From: Synanceia verrucosa
Taxonomy: Eukaryota; Chordata; Actinopteri; Perciformes; Synanceiidae
Assembly (NCBI GenBank): GCA_029721515.1
Contig: CM056563.1
Span: 7,898,454-7,962,453 of the forward strand
Direction of reading: 5' to 3'
Length of the DNA: 64,000 nt
Shown: piece after piece, positions 1-12,609 of the stretch
Numbering within the stretch: position 1 is the first letter of the stretch
Layout of the letters: each line of letters starts with the position of its first letter
Program-made: the position numbers and the translations under genes
Notes under the pieces: model-generated
Databases searched by the model: none
What the model was told of the DNA's origin: nothing
What the model saw: only the letters and a program-made list of their open reading frames with translations

Positions 1-20
1 CACTGAAATGATCTATTATA

Positions 21-360
21 CACTACCAGTCAAAAGTTTGGACACACCTTCTCATTCAGTGTTTTTTCTTCATTTTACAACTTTCTACATTCTAGGTACA
101 GTACATACTGGAGACAGCAAATCTATAAAGCATGATATATGGAATTATGTGGCATTATGGCAGTGAAATAACTCTAAATATGTTCTCAGATTAGCCACCT
201 TGCCCTTCTCTTGATGAGTTTCATGAGCTCGTCACCTGCAATGGTTTTCACTTCACAGGTGTGCCACAGGTGTCAGGGTTCATTTGTGTAATTTCTTGCC
301 TTCTTACTGGGGTTGGAACCATCACTTGTGTTGTGCAGAAGTCACATTGGTAAAATACTA
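21..360 (-). mobile_element. Tc1/mariner-like element, decayed end
   Basis: The piece starts after a TA (19-20) with CACTACCAGTCAAAAGTTTG, a terminal sequence well known from fish Tc1-like elements. On the minus strand it continues into the usual 3' region of such an element, including the GTGACNAGCTCATGAA segment near the transposase C-terminus. No matching opposite end is seen, so it is a fragment, and any catalytic part is missing. Confidence 0.65.
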
Positions 361-2620
361 CACTGTATTCTTTTTCAACTTTCACCTCAGAAATATAAGT
401 CAGTGGTTTTGATTTTGTGGGTAGTTGGTTTGATGGTTGACCATTTGTCAGTAGAGGCAACAAATTATCAGAGTGCCCTGTCGCTTTCATTTTCTGTTGT
501 GTCACTGGCCTGCCAGTGGGACCACTTTTCTTTTGTAAGTGTGTTGCATTCTGCCTCCCCTCACCAGCTCTCACCGTTCAGAGGCTTGACAGCACTGCTC
601 CTCAGAGACTGCAGCATTTTAGCTGCCACGTGACATCACCTGTTGCTGTCACTGCAACAACTTGATCATGTCATCCATTGTGCAGCTGTGCATGGAGACC
701 CATGCAGATCCTGGTGCCTCCCACGTGTCCTGGCGTTGCTCTGGTGATTGACGCCCCATCAATGGCTGTGACTGCAGAGCAGGGTGGCCTGCCAGGGGGC
801 GTTTGCCTTCACGTCCATCTCCCTGCTGCGATGAATGTGAAATTGATAATGGATCATTAATATACGCAGATAGAGGGGGAAAACCCACTGACTACCTCAG
901 CAGCTCCTGCCAATTGTTTTGGGGAAATTGAATTAATAACTGGATCAGTAAAACCCTAGCTCCAATTTGCATCTAAATGTACTGTGGTGCATAATAATAA
1001 TTAATAACAATAAGAAAAACAAAACAACCCCCCCCACCCCTTAGAGTTAATGGACTGGCCCACTGTCCAGCTGCAGTGTGAAAAGTTTTTTCTCTGTCTA
1101 GCTTTAAAAACAGGATGTTAATAAATATTACTGTTTATATTTCATATCAAACACCATATACACTACTGTAACTTTCAACAGTAAATATATATAGATTTTT
1201 TTTTAAATATTTTAATATTGTGGGGATGATGGTAACGAGCAGGTGTCACATGACCACGGTGATGCGGTTATCGTCCCAGCCCTATGGCGGACACTTTCTT
1301 GTGTGGTGACAATATGACGAAAAATAATCTGAACATCTTTCTGCTGTGTTTTTGTGCTTTCCCAAATAAATTAATGTAAAGTCTCAGCATCAATATGTTT
1401 AACTTAATGCATGTGTGAGGTCATTTTGTGAATGTGTGGGCATGATGGTGATGTATGCACTGGTTGAAAAGGAATCTATATTGTGGAGGCATGAATTATA
1501 CAACAGCTTTATGGGAGGAATGTGAACTCACACGTGTCTCAACCTGGAGCGAAATTCAGCACAATCTGTAGGCGGAGAGAGAAGAAAACAACAGCAGAGA
1601 GAGAGAGCTGCAGTAGTATCTGAACTGCCTCACAAGATACCTGAGCCACCATGAAACGTAATATCAACAAGTTATAAAGGTCTCAAGAATTAAAAATGTA
1701 TCAAACCTCCACTTCACTTCAAGTGTATCGCACAAATAATGTTACGAAACTGCAGCACTGAGTAAAGCAACTGTGAAGCAGTTACATAGTAACACAGAAG
1801 ACATTCAGCAGTGCTGAAAGCATTTGGCAACAATTGATGTGCTCACTGAGGAAGACAAAAATATATTAACCCTGCACACCCACACATTTGATAACATTGT
1901 AATTTATAGATTGTAACTTAATCTTCAACCATAGGGAGCTGCTATTTGATGTATGATGGAAATTAAAAGTACACACAGAGCAATTGAACAGCATTTTATT
2001 ACCAGCAGTGATATCGACGCTGTGATTTTTTTTCATCTCGATTATATGCCTGATTTTTGTGTCCACAATAGCGACGCAATGTTGCAAGATGCAGGCACCA
2101 AACTTTACAGGTGTGTGGCTGATATTAAGATGAAGGTAGAGCTTGAAGACGGGGGTGGTTGCAAAAAATAGGAGGGTAGGAATTGGGGAATTATTATTAT
2201 TATCATTATTATTATCAGAACATGTACTGAATGATTTAGTGTATAATGTGAAGAATATCTTGTGTTAGAATATCTTTACAATGCTAAGTCCTAAGTCCTA
2301 AACCCCAGAAATGAGTTTGCATTTCAGATAGATAGAAAGATTTATTGATTGATTGATACATACATACATACATACATACATACATCTGGTTCCCTTGTCT
2401 CAAAGTCAGTGGATTTCTGAATGAGTTTTTAGTTTGTGTCTATGGTTAACACAAGCTAAAGAGATTTTAGTATTTTGTTGTGAGATAAAAGAATTTGTGG
2501 TACATTGCTTCTAGACTGTCTGCATCAGTAAATTCAATGGTTAAATTGATGTTATCATATTCTGTTTCCTTCCCTATGGTGTTTGCAAAGCACTCTGAAT
2601 CATAATAATTATAATTAGCT
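361..2620. other. Intergenic flank without recognised genes
   Basis: AT-rich sequence. A segment near 1200-1285 ending GTTATCGTCCCAGCCCTA resembles a hAT-type terminus, but no partner end was found. A GATT/ATAC simple repeat lies at 2346-2385. Short open frames have no familiar motifs. Confidence 0.5.
2346..2385. repeat. GATT then ATAC tetranucleotide microsatellite
   Basis: A few GATT units are followed by seven ATAC units in tandem. Confidence 0.9.
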
Positions 2621-2635
2621 TCAGTTGTCACATAT

Positions 2636-2855
2636 ATACATACGTGAAATTTGTCCTCTGCATTTAACTCATCCCTTCAGGGAGTAGTGGGCTGTCATGT
2701 AAGGCGCCCGAGGAGGAACAAGGTTCAGTGTCTTGCTCAAGGACACTTAGACAGCAGACAGCAGGAGCGGGGGATCAAACCTGTGACCCTTCGGTTCAGT
2801 GACAACCACTCTACCAACTGATCTACAGCCACCCCACTGAGCTACAGACACCCCG
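2636..2855 (-). mobile_element. tRNA-derived SINE
   Basis: On the minus strand the head reads like a tRNA: an A-box-like TAGATCAGTTGG (2814-2825) and a B-box-like GGTTTGATCCC (2771-2781), spaced as in a Pol III promoter. The body contains TGTCCTTGAGCAAGACACTG, common in fish repeats, and the tail ends in AAATTTCACGTATG. A second partial head (GTAGCTCAGT) lies at about 2836-2850. Confidence 0.7.
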
Positions 2856-3131
2856 TAGATGTAGAAGAAGACCACTGTCGTACAGAAGCCGGAAGTACAC
2901 AACAAATATGGGGAAACAAGGATGACTTTAGCAGTGAGGAGATATTTAATGCACCAAAAAAAGACACAAATCAAATGTAAAAACCAAACAAATATTAAAT
3001 CCATTACTCACATTGATTCAGAGAGTAATTGGATTACATCATGTCAAACTGAATCTCTTTGTGATTGAGTCATATCTTTATCAAATAATTTTTGAATCAC
3101 GTTTTATCATGGACAAGAGTGAATGGTACCA

Positions 3132-3304
3132 CATCGAATCAGTGTATTGTTGATGCATCGAATCAGTGTATTGTTGATGCATCGATTCAACATGCATGTC
3201 GATACGTTGCCACCAAGGCAACGTATCGACATGCATGTTGATGCATCGATTCAACATGCATGTCGATACGTTGCCACCAAGGCAACGTATCAACATGCAA
3301 GTTG
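3132..3304. repeat. Tandem palindromic repeat block
   Basis: Two 24-bp direct repeats (3132-3155, 3156-3179) are followed by two 64-bp-period units. Each unit is a hairpin with 24-bp arms starting CAACATGCATGTCGATACG and a 5-bp loop. The first (3188-3240) is perfect; the second (3252-3304) has two mismatches. It is probably the core of a non-autonomous DNA element: CATCCCTA near 3345 looks like a hAT end, but the left end was not found. Confidence 0.75.
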
Positions 3305-4339
3305 AATCTGCCTCAGTGGTGGAGATATACAGTACATCCCTAATAGAAAGCAGGGCAGTCCTCAAACATGTTTTTTTTTTTTACATTTTGTGGCTGTACT
3401 GTATTGTTTTAATGCGTGCCTGTGTGTAATCATTGTGTATCGTGTTGATGCTGAGTCTTCAGGTGAAGTCATCTGCAAACATCTGGTGAGGCAGGTGTTA
3501 ATGAGCCACATCAGGTTCTGATGACATTCACTGATATAGTGTGTTGCAATTGTCTACACCTAGATAAAAGATAGTCCTCCTGGAAAACAGAGAAAGCATG
3601 TTCAGGTTGTGATAAATCAGTGAATACAGCATGAGTCACATTTGATGAAAACAATGTCCACAGTATCAAACCTACACTGTCCACACTGTAATAGAGAGAG
3701 ACCTTCCAACACTGCAGAGGTGTCCTTGGATATTCAGCCCTTTGAATTAAGTGCAGATAGTTTCAGTTCAAGCTGCATATAGCTCCTCAGGTTCGTGGCC
3801 AGTACCCCTGGTGTTTTTGTGACAGAGCAGTTTCTTTTTCTCGTTTGAAAATGTCCTCATTCGCTGCAGAATCAAGACTTACAGGAAAAGGAAAGAGCTC
3901 TGTCTCTCTTCTGAGAGCCCTCATCTCTTTTGATCTCCTGGGAGAGCGAACATCATCTTGTCTGACTGACATACTGTACAGTAGACAGAGCCTATGATCT
4001 GACAGTCTCCTCACCTAGCCCAAGTTTCACTGTCTGTCACTTTGTCTCCCTCTCAGCCCCTCACTTCACTTGGTTCAACTTTCTTATTAGAGTGCCACAT
4101 TTCAGGATATTTTGTCGCTGCTCCCGATCCGCTATGGGTTTCTAATACTGAGCACTCTGTTCAGTTGAATATGCCTACCCCCTGCTTCAAAACAGAAACT
4201 CTTTTTTACTGATAAACATGTTCTACCAACTTCAGATGTTAGCCAATGATTAATACAAACATACTGCAGCCATCATTGAGAATTTTAGATGAATCTGGAT
4301 AGTGTACATTGTCCAGGATTGCAAATGCAGTCTAGAAAA
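3305..4339. other. Intergenic stretch, nothing recognised
   Basis: No coding signal or clear repeat is visible. The longest frames have no domain motifs. Confidence 0.5.
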
Positions 4340-4341
4340 TA

Positions 4342-5571
4342 CACTATATTGCCAAAAGTATTCACTCACCCATCCAAATGATCAGAATCAGGTGTTCCAA
4401 TCACTTCCATGGCCACAGGTGTATAAAATCAAGCACCTAGACATGCAGACTGCTTTTACAAACATTTGTGAAAGAATGGGTCGCTCTCAGGAGCTCAGTG
4501 AGTTCCAGCGTGGAACTGTGATAGGATGCCACCTGTGCAACAAATCCAGTCGTGAAATTTCCTCGCTCCTAAATATTCCACAGTCAACTGTCAGCTGTAT
4601 TATAAGAACATGGAATTGTTTGAGAACGACAGCAACTCAGCCATGAAGTGGTAGACCACGTAAACTGACGGAGCGGGGTCAGTGGATGCTGAGGCGCATA
4701 GTGTGAAGAGGTCGCCAACTTTCTGCAGAGTCAATCACTACATTGATTCATGTGGCCTACAGTGCACAGAGAGCTTCATGGAATGGGTTTCCATGGCCGA
4801 GCAGCTGCATCCAAGCCATACATCACCAAGTGCAATGCAAAGCATCGGATGCAGTGGTGTAAAGCACGCCACCACTGGACTCTAGAGCAGTGGAGACGCG
4901 TTCTCTGGAGTGATGAATCACGCTTCTCCATCTGGCAATCTGATGGACGAGTCTGGGTTTGGCGGTTGCCAGGAGAACAATACTTGTTGGACTGCATTGT
5001 GCCAAGTGTAAAGTTTGGTGGAGGGGGGATTATGGTGGTTATGGGGGTTGTTTTTCAGGAGCTGGGCTTGTCCCCTTAGTTCCAGTGAAAGGAACTCTGA
5101 ATGCTTCAGCATACCAAGACATTTTGGACAATTCCATGCTCCCAACTTTGTGGGAACAGTTTGGAGCTGGTCCCTTCCTCTTCTAACATGACTGTGCACC
5201 AGTGCACAAAGCAAGGTCCATAAAGACATGGATGACAGAGTCTGGTGTGGATGAACTTGACTGGCCTGCACAGAGTCCTGACCTCAACCTGACAGAACAC
5301 CTTTGGGATGAATTAGAGCAGAGACTGAGAGCCAGGCCTTCTCGTCCATCATCAGTGTGTGACCTCACAAATACGCTTCTGGAAGAATGGTCAAAAATTC
5401 CCATAAACACACTCCTAAACCTTATGGACAGCCTTCCCAGAAGAGTTGAAGCTGTTATAGCTGCAAAGGGTGGACTGACGTCATATTGAACCCTATGGAT
5501 TAGGAATGGGATGTCACTTAAGTTCGTATGCGAGTCAGTGCAGGTGAGCGAATAGTTTTGGCAATATAGTG
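4342..5571 (+). mobile_element. Complete but inactive Tc1-like transposon, short inverted repeats
   Basis: The element is 1230 bp, flanked by TA on both sides (4340-4341, 5572-5573). Terminal inverted repeats of 29 bp begin CACTATATTGCCAAAA and differ at two positions. Inside is a broken DD34E transposase gene. Size, TA duplication and ends are those of the Tc1 family. Confidence 0.93.
4476..5489 (+). pseudogene. Tc1-like transposase pseudogene
   Basis: The reading starts MGRSQELSEFQRGTVIG and covers a paired-type helix-turn-helix (REISSLLNIPQSTVS). Catalytic residues appear in WSDESRF, HDCAPVHKARS and LTEHLWDE, with 34 residues between the second Asp and the Glu. It is broken by stops near 4644 and 4706 and just before HDCAP, by a frame change in the N-terminal third, and by a small insertion near 5035 (after GGGGIMV). 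The C-terminus (VEAVIAAKGGLTSY) is intact. Confidence 0.92.
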
Positions 5572-7079
5572 TACATGGAAACACAAAGGGGCATGCAGAG
5601 TTCAGGAAGATAAAAAATAAAGTACCAAAATATATACTATAATAGAAACTGAGGAACGCAAGGTGCAAATTATGATGAAATCCGAGAGATCAATGCAAGG
5701 TGCAAATTATAATACAATATGAAAGATAATGTGAGGTGCAATTTATGATAAACTATGAGAGATCATAAATTGATATGATTTAAAATGTGAAGTGAGTAAT
5801 TTCTTCATAATAGTCAATCAGCTGATTGTAACCTGCATCCTCCTGGATGAAATCCTTGTGTATCTTTTCATCTTTGATGTTGAACTCTCAGAGTGTTTAC
5901 TGTTGTTGCAGATGTTTTTTTACTTAAGAGTTAAAGCTCTCTGTGCCTTGCAGGATTCCCTCGCAGTGAGTCCTGCGTTCTCTCACACTATTGTCTGTTG
6001 TCTCTCAGCTCTGATCCATAAAGGAAGTACTAGTAGTGGAATTATGCATGAGGCTGGTTCAGGTGCTGCTCTGGATTATTGCAGCTACAGTAGCTCGATG
6101 ACTAGCGGGGCTACTTAACCTTGCTCTGATTGAGACAGGCTGGACAGTAGCTGTGATTGTGATTATAGCTGTGCTATTGCAAACTGTGGCCTTTGTCTGC
6201 AGCCAATCTTTGATTGTTATGATTGTGGATTCAGCACATTCGTGTGCAATTGGTGTGATTTGGGTTAGTGTGTGCTTACATGATTGTGTATCAGCTATTA
6301 TCCTCTCAGTCTTAAAGCCAGTGAAGATATTGATCTGATGTCATTTGAAACAGGTTTTATAACCTCAAATTATGTGAATTAAAACTTGGCATGAAAACTG
6401 TATCTTTCTTAGATATAACAAATTTGGAAGTAAATGTCATAAATCACAATATATTGTATCTTATTGCAATACTGAGCATACTGAATTGTGTTGTTGTGAT
6501 GACAAATTTGTTGGGTTGCGATAGTTCAGTGGTTGTTGCAGTAAACTGAAACTAAAAGAAAAATAAATCATGAAAATATTTTTTAGTAAACTAAAATAAA
6601 TAAAAGCTCTGTCCTTAATGGAAGTTGAAACTATATTGCTTTATAAAAAATGTAAATGTGTTACGTATATGGCTGCATACTTCTGAGATATTATAGTATG
6701 CCCCAACACAAACAAAAACTACTGTGAAACTAAAACTAGCTATGTAAAAACTAAAACTCTGTGTTCAATAAATCTCACACAATCTGCAAACAAAACAAAA
6801 CAAAATTCATCTGTTCAGCTACAGTAGCCTCTGCACCATGGATTGAACGTCTGAACCTACCACAGCTGTGGACGTGGCTATTGCCTGGACAGGCCAGGCA
6901 CAGCATGTGTGCTCTCAGCCAGTGACTGCATGCTGAGCCTCTGCCTTTAAAAAGGAATGATGAACAATAAATGCATAAGAGTCACATGATTGCTCCTGTT
7001 GGTAGTATCTGCAGAGTGTTTCCTTAAACTGGTGCTGTATTATAACTGGACTGGACCAACACGCTGTTACATGTCTCCG
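5572..7079. other. Intergenic stretch with a short tandem repeat
   Basis: At 5658-5765 three diverged units of about 37 bp begin GCAAGGTGCAAATTAT. The remainder is AT-rich with no recognised gene. A segment at 6430-6530 vaguely resembles a hAT-type element but has no visible ends. Confidence 0.5.
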
Positions 7080-7427
7080 TCCATCCATTTTCTTTCGCTT
7101 ATCCTCTCATAGGGTCCTAGGGGGGCTGGAGTCTATCCCAGCTGTCTTAGGGTGAAAGGCAGGGTACACCCTGGACAAGTTTCCAGTTCATCACAGGACA
7201 CATAGAGACAGACAACCACTCACATTCACACCTACAGTCAATTTAAATTAACCTAATCCCCATGTATGTTTTTGGATGGTGGGAGGAAGCTGGAGTACCA
7301 GAGAGAACCCACGCAGACACGGGGAGAACATGCAAACTCCACACAGAAAGGCCCCTGGCTGGGAATCTAACCAAGTACCATCTTGCTGAGAGGCGACAGT
7401 GCTAACCAATACACCACTGTGCCGCCC
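7080..7427 (-). mobile_element. tRNA-derived SINE, copy 1
   Basis: Read on the minus strand it starts GGGCGGCACAGTGGTGTATT, has an A-box-like TGGTTAGCACTGTCGCC, a degraded B box (GGTTAGATTCC) and the conserved body segment GGAGTTTGCATGTTCTCCCC. It ends in GGATGG units. Flanks CTGTTACAT and CTGTTAAAT look like an aged target-site duplication. Two more copies lie at 31852-32118 and 56350-56701. It may belong to the V-SINE group; the family name is my inference. Confidence 0.75.
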
Positions 7428-7483
7428 TGTTAAATATTTCTGTTTGCAAGCCTTTTCTAAAATTCCATACTAGGAAATATATA

Positions 7484-8864
7484 CACTCAACAAAAATATA
7501 AACACAACACTTTTGTTTTTGCTCCCATTTTTTATGAGATGAACTCAAAGATCTAAAACCTTTTCCACACACACAATATCACCATTTCTCTCAAATATTG
7601 TTCACAAACCAGTCTAAATCTGTGATAGTGAGCACTTCTCCTTTGCTGAGTTAATCCATCCCACCTCACAGGTGTGCCATATCAAGATGCTGATTAGACG
7701 CCATGATTAGTGCACAGGTGTGCCTTAGACTGCCCACAATAAAAGGCCACTCTGAAAGGTGCAGTTTTATCACACAGCACAATGCCACAGATGTCGCAAG
7801 ATTTGAGGGAGCGTGCAATTGGCAGAAACCGTCTTATAGAAGTGCATCTGCATGCTCGTTGTCCTCATCGGGGTCTCGACCTGACTCCAGTTCATTGTCG
7901 TAACCGACTTGAGTGGGCAAAAAGCTCACAATCGATGGTGTCTGGCACGTTGGAGAGGTGTTCTCTTCACGGATGAATCCCGGTTTACACTGTTCAGGGC
8001 AGATGGCAGACAGCGTGTGTGGCGTGGTGTGGGTGAGCGGTTTTCTGATGTCAGTGTTGTGGATCGAGTGGATCGAGTGGCCCATGGTGGCGGTGGGGTT
8101 ATGGTATGGGCAGGCATCTGTTATGGACGAAGAACACAGGTGCATTGTATTGATGGCATTTTGAATGCACAGAGATACGGTGACGAGATCCTGAGGCCCA
8201 TTGTTGTGCTATACATCCAAGAACATCACCTCATGTTGCAGCAGGATAATGCACGGCCCCATGTTGCAAGGATCTGTACACAATTCTTGGAAGCTCAAAA
8301 CGTCCCAGTTCTTGCATGGCCAGCATACTCACCGGACATGTCACCCACTGAGCATGTTTGGGATGCTCTGGATCGGCGTATATGACAGCGTGTACCAGTT
8401 CCTGCCAATATCCAGCAACTTCGCACAGCCAATGAAGAGGAGTGGACCAACATTCCACAGGCCACAATCGACAACCTGATCAACTCTATGTGAAGGAGAT
8501 GTGTTGCACTGCATGAGGCAAATGGTGGTCACACCAGATACTGACTGGCTTTCTGAGTCCCCAGACCCCCCCCAATAAAACAAAACTGCACCTTTCAGAG
8601 TGGCCTTTTATTGTGGGCAGTCTAAGGCACACCTGTGCACTAATCATGGTGTCTAATCAGCATCTTGATATGGCACATCTGTGAGGTGGGATGGGTTATC
8701 ACAGCAAAGGAGTGCTCACTATCACAGATTTAGACTGGTTCGTGAACAATATTTGAGAGAAATGGTGATATTGTGTGTGTGGAAAACATTTTAGATCTTT
8801 GAGTTCATCTCATAAAAAACTGGGAGCAAAAACAAAAGTGTTGCGTTTATATTTTTGTTGAGTG
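7484..8864 (+). mobile_element. Tc1-like transposon with long inverted repeats
   Basis: The element is 1381 bp, bounded by TA (7482-7483, 8865-8866). Unlike the neighbour at 4342, its inverted repeats extend about 280 bp on each side (7484-7762 and 8587-8864). They begin CACTCAACAAAAATATAAAC at the left, and the complementary right end differs by few bases. The transposase gene inside has lost most of its DNA-binding region. Confidence 0.92.
7782..8544 (+). pseudogene. Tc1-like transposase pseudogene, N-terminal deletion
   Basis: It starts MPQMSQDLRERAIG and then jumps to sequence near the catalytic domain, so roughly 100 residues with the helix-turn-helix are missing compared with family members. 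A frame change near 7920 precedes the catalytic part. DD34E residues are seen in FTDESRF, QQDNARPH and SPTEHVWD. Two in-frame TGA codons (8383-8385 and in NSM*RRC) stand where relatives have Arg, as expected of CGA to TGA decay. The end is HEANGGHTRY then TGA. Confidence 0.92.
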
Positions 8865-8869
8865 TAACA

Positions 8870-8990
8870 AAAGTATGTATGATTCATGCTGATATGGTAT
8901 CGGATCGATATTGGAATCAGCTAATACTTGAGTCTGCAATGTCAATATTTTATCGGAAGTGAAAAAGTTGTTTCTCGACACCCCTGCGTA
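8870..8990. mobile_element. Possible hAT-like fragment
   Basis: The stretch with GGTATCGGATCGATATTGG and TTTTATCGGAAGTGAAAAAG resembles the end of a fish hAT-type element with GATA/TATCG-rich interior. No target duplication is visible, and the long-repeat Tc1 element lies directly beside it. Confidence 0.35.
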
Positions 8991-11900
8991 GAGCTACTGT
9001 TTTATGGAGGAATCCAAAAAAGTTGCAAGGGAATGCAAAACTGAAAATAATGATCTCAAAGATTTTCCATTTCTAAAATGCCACTATCTATCACTGAATA
9101 AGGTAACACAATGGTGAAAGTGTTGTAATAGTTTTATGAACTGGGTTATTAAGTTACTGCTAATGCAAACACCTATTGTTGCTCTAAAAGAATGTCATTA
9201 AAAGCACAAACTTGCAAACACGAGTTTTATTTTGAAGTAGTCAAAAGAAATGCAACATGTTTGTCAGTGAACTCGACTCTGAACACTATCATTCATTAAA
9301 AATGTGTCACAATACCAGACAACACTCATTTTAGTATTTTTCCCCCTCTGTTGTTACCACCACAGGATGTTGTCAAATCAACCAGGACTGAGATCTTACT
9401 GATTGCCACTTTAATGTGAGGTAAAGCAAAAATAATTCAAACTAAAACATCGCACTATGTGTTTACTCTGCTGCCACGAGGGTGTTCACTGTGTGTGATG
9501 TTTCCACTCACACATTGTCGTCACAAACACCACAGCCTCAAAGCAGAGCTGGTTCTCTGGGGTCTCCATCTCCTGCCTCGAGATTTCTGAGTTTAATTGT
9601 TCTCATCATCATAACAGGGATGTAACATCAGTTGAAGGGGAATGATAATGTCTCACAATGTCTCTATTTCACATCGTATATTTTCCTACAAATGTGCGCT
9701 TCAGGGAGAATGACAAGACTGATGTCGGCACACATTCACAATGAATTTCATACAATTGCAAATTCTTTAATCACCATGTCCAGGTCAGTTAGCTCGTGCT
9801 GTTAGCCTAGCTGACATCCAGGTTTGTGTGGATGAACCACGGTTATTAGCTCTATGGATGGCCAGGGAGCGTCCAGGATGGAGAAATTCCTTTAAACAGA
9901 ACTGCTTACTGTATGCAAATGGTGTAATTACTCGAAAGGAAACTGCCCTGAAATGCACTAAGAAGAAGAGCGAGTCAGTAAGTGGTGGGCATGGAGGAGG
10001 CGTGATGGATGCCAATTTAAAGTGGGCTTCCTCTTTTTGCAAATGAATGCATTTCCACAAAGGTTTTAGTCATTAGAGCAGGGAGAGCTGAAGGGCTGTG
10101 ATCTGAGAGGACTGCTGCTCCTTCTCCATTATAGTTTGTCACATTTTCATCAACCCCAAATAAGAAGTGTCATCACTGCTGGGCCTTCAGACTAAAAGTT
10201 CCCACAGTTACTTGACTGAAATGAAAAAGATACATTCTGTCGTATTGCATTGGTCTGACTGTGTGCTATAATAATTAATTTAGCATTTAAGCTAATGCAA
10301 CACATTTATCCCCCTCATTTCTTTCAAACACAGCCTGCTCATTCTTCGTCCTGTCTTCATGACTGTTGCTACAGAAGTAAAACAAACACTGCTGTCTTTA
10401 TACTTCCTTCCTCACAATTATGAGGATTATATTCAAATTGATTTTGTGGGATATATATGAATTACAGCACATTCACTTTTCCTTGCTACAGAGAACAGCC
10501 TGCTGTGACAGAGAATAAGGTTTTGATTGACAACCCAATTCCTCATCCAAATCTTTATTTTATCTACTTCCAAGGCATAGAATATTTCTGCATCTTATAA
10601 CATCTTGCAGTGTCGTAGGGCCTGAAAAACATTTCATTTCTGTCTCTCAATATTCCTTTTCTATGTCGTCTTCAGTAATGTTCTGACTCATTGCTCCTAT
10701 TGGACTCTTGTTGCTCATAACTGCTTGCAGCTGTATTGTGATGCTTGTGTTTAAGTACCCTGACCCGTCTTCTTTAAACTGTAATCCCTTTCCTGCAGCA
10801 GCGTCTTGCTGTAATTACAGAAAAAGGGATCCAGGAGAGCCTGCAGTTCAATGTGTCATGGCAAATCTTTACGGCCTGAGATGTGCGAAGTGTGGGGTTA
10901 TAAAACTGAATCACCCTCAGCCGCAGCCCAGACTGCTTCTACTTTACTGTCCTTCATAAAAACACTACCTAATGAGATTAGAGATGCGAGTACTGAATCA
11001 ATGAGAGCTCAAAAAAACAATTAAAGAGCCAATTAATGTCCACGGTTCTCCGAGGAGTTAAGTGGAGTAAAATTACCTCCTCTCTCGCTCTCTTGTTGTT
11101 CCAGCTCCACCCCGGCACCTTTGCATCCTTCTTGAGTTCAAACATGAATATGAAAAGCATGTGGGGGGGATAAGGAGGCAGAGTGAGAGTTATGTTTAAT
11201 CATGAGGAAACAAACGTTCAAAGCACTGTTTAGTGCATCTGTGTCACCTCAAGAGGCACAGAGTTGAGACAAAAAAAGTTTGTTTATTGTGAATATGAAG
11301 AGAGGTGTTGTTGTGAGTGTGGCTGAGAATGCAGTTAATGAGGAAGTTGATGGTGCAGGGAGGAAAGCTGCGAATTAACAATCACATGAAACAAAAGTGG
11401 GACCAGTTGTGAACCTTGCTGTCTTCGTGTTTTGAATGGACAGGAGGCAGATGTATACGCTGCAATTGAATCTCCACACGCAGGTGATTGCATTTCCATC
11501 AAAACAATCCCGAGGATGGCGGCGTGATGACAGGGAACTGGGTTTGCTTAATTCACGAGTCGCTGTTCCTGTCTGTGACGCTCACCCCTGTGCACTCTAT
11601 CAAACCAGTCCTATCGCTGCCATACCTGCCCTCAATCAGTTCATGCACACGTGACAATGCATGCGTACATCCACTTTGAGGAAATTGAGCTGCCGGTGGC
11701 GCTCTGTGGTCGTCCTTGCTCTGCATTAATGCAGGCTGCTCACTCTGACAGATTTCTGTAGGTTAATACATCCTCCAAATAAAAAGGCTGTATTGGTCGC
11801 TTAATATTCAGGCCGGCTTTAATTTCGAGTTGGTTCTTTTGTTTTCCCCAGGGACCCAACGCAACTGTGCATTAAGGAAACTTTCTGGCAAAAAAGTGAC

Positions 11901-12600
11901 TGCTGGCTGCCGCTGACCCCTACCCCAATGAAAAGTTGAAGTGAAGAAATGGCCGTGGGTCTTTCAAGGTAAACTAGTTGCAGTTTCTTCCACATTTCAC
12001 CAAGCATGACAAACAGCTTGGCTCTAAACTTTTGCTTTTACTATTTTATCCTTATGCTGTTTTCCAAGAATAGACATTTATTATCAGCTATTCTCTGCAA
12101 TTTCAGGGAACTAAGTAAGACAAGATTGCTGATGTCTTGGCAACAACAACTTGGATACGCATGATCTGAATTTCTAATTGCAATCTTTGCAATATGCTTT
12201 ATAGTGCTGCGTGACTGTACACCTGATGCCAAATTCATTTCCTGCATCGTTATATCACCCTTTGCATCAAAGACAGTAAACATCCTCTTCCATCCCTTTA
12301 CTCACTGAACTTGTTTATGGGATGATGATGTCTTTTCTGTGACACTCAGAGCTCTTGTGTGAATTTGTCTGGAAAAGAGCCCTTTTTTGAACATGTTCAC
12401 ATTGATACAATGTGATTTGAGCCATTGCAGCAGTGATAATGTCATCATATATTACTTTATTCTGCGTGTTTAAACCTTTCTACTTCACTTTCTCTGGTTC
12501 AGTATGGTCCCAGTGGATTTGAACATAAATCAGGTGCTAGATAGCACAAAACCAATAACCACTGATTGCTTTTTTATATTGGCAAGTGTTTTGTAGAATA
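8991..12600. other. Intergenic stretch, nothing recognised
   Basis: 3.6 kb of unremarkable sequence. Open frames are short and carry no familiar motifs. Confidence 0.5.
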
Positions 12601-12609
12601 TTGAGTTTA

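Noticed and set aside
1953..2171. A 72-codon frame starting MMEIKSTHRAIEQHF
   Set aside because: No familiar motif, splice context or codon signal; probably chance or transposon-derived.
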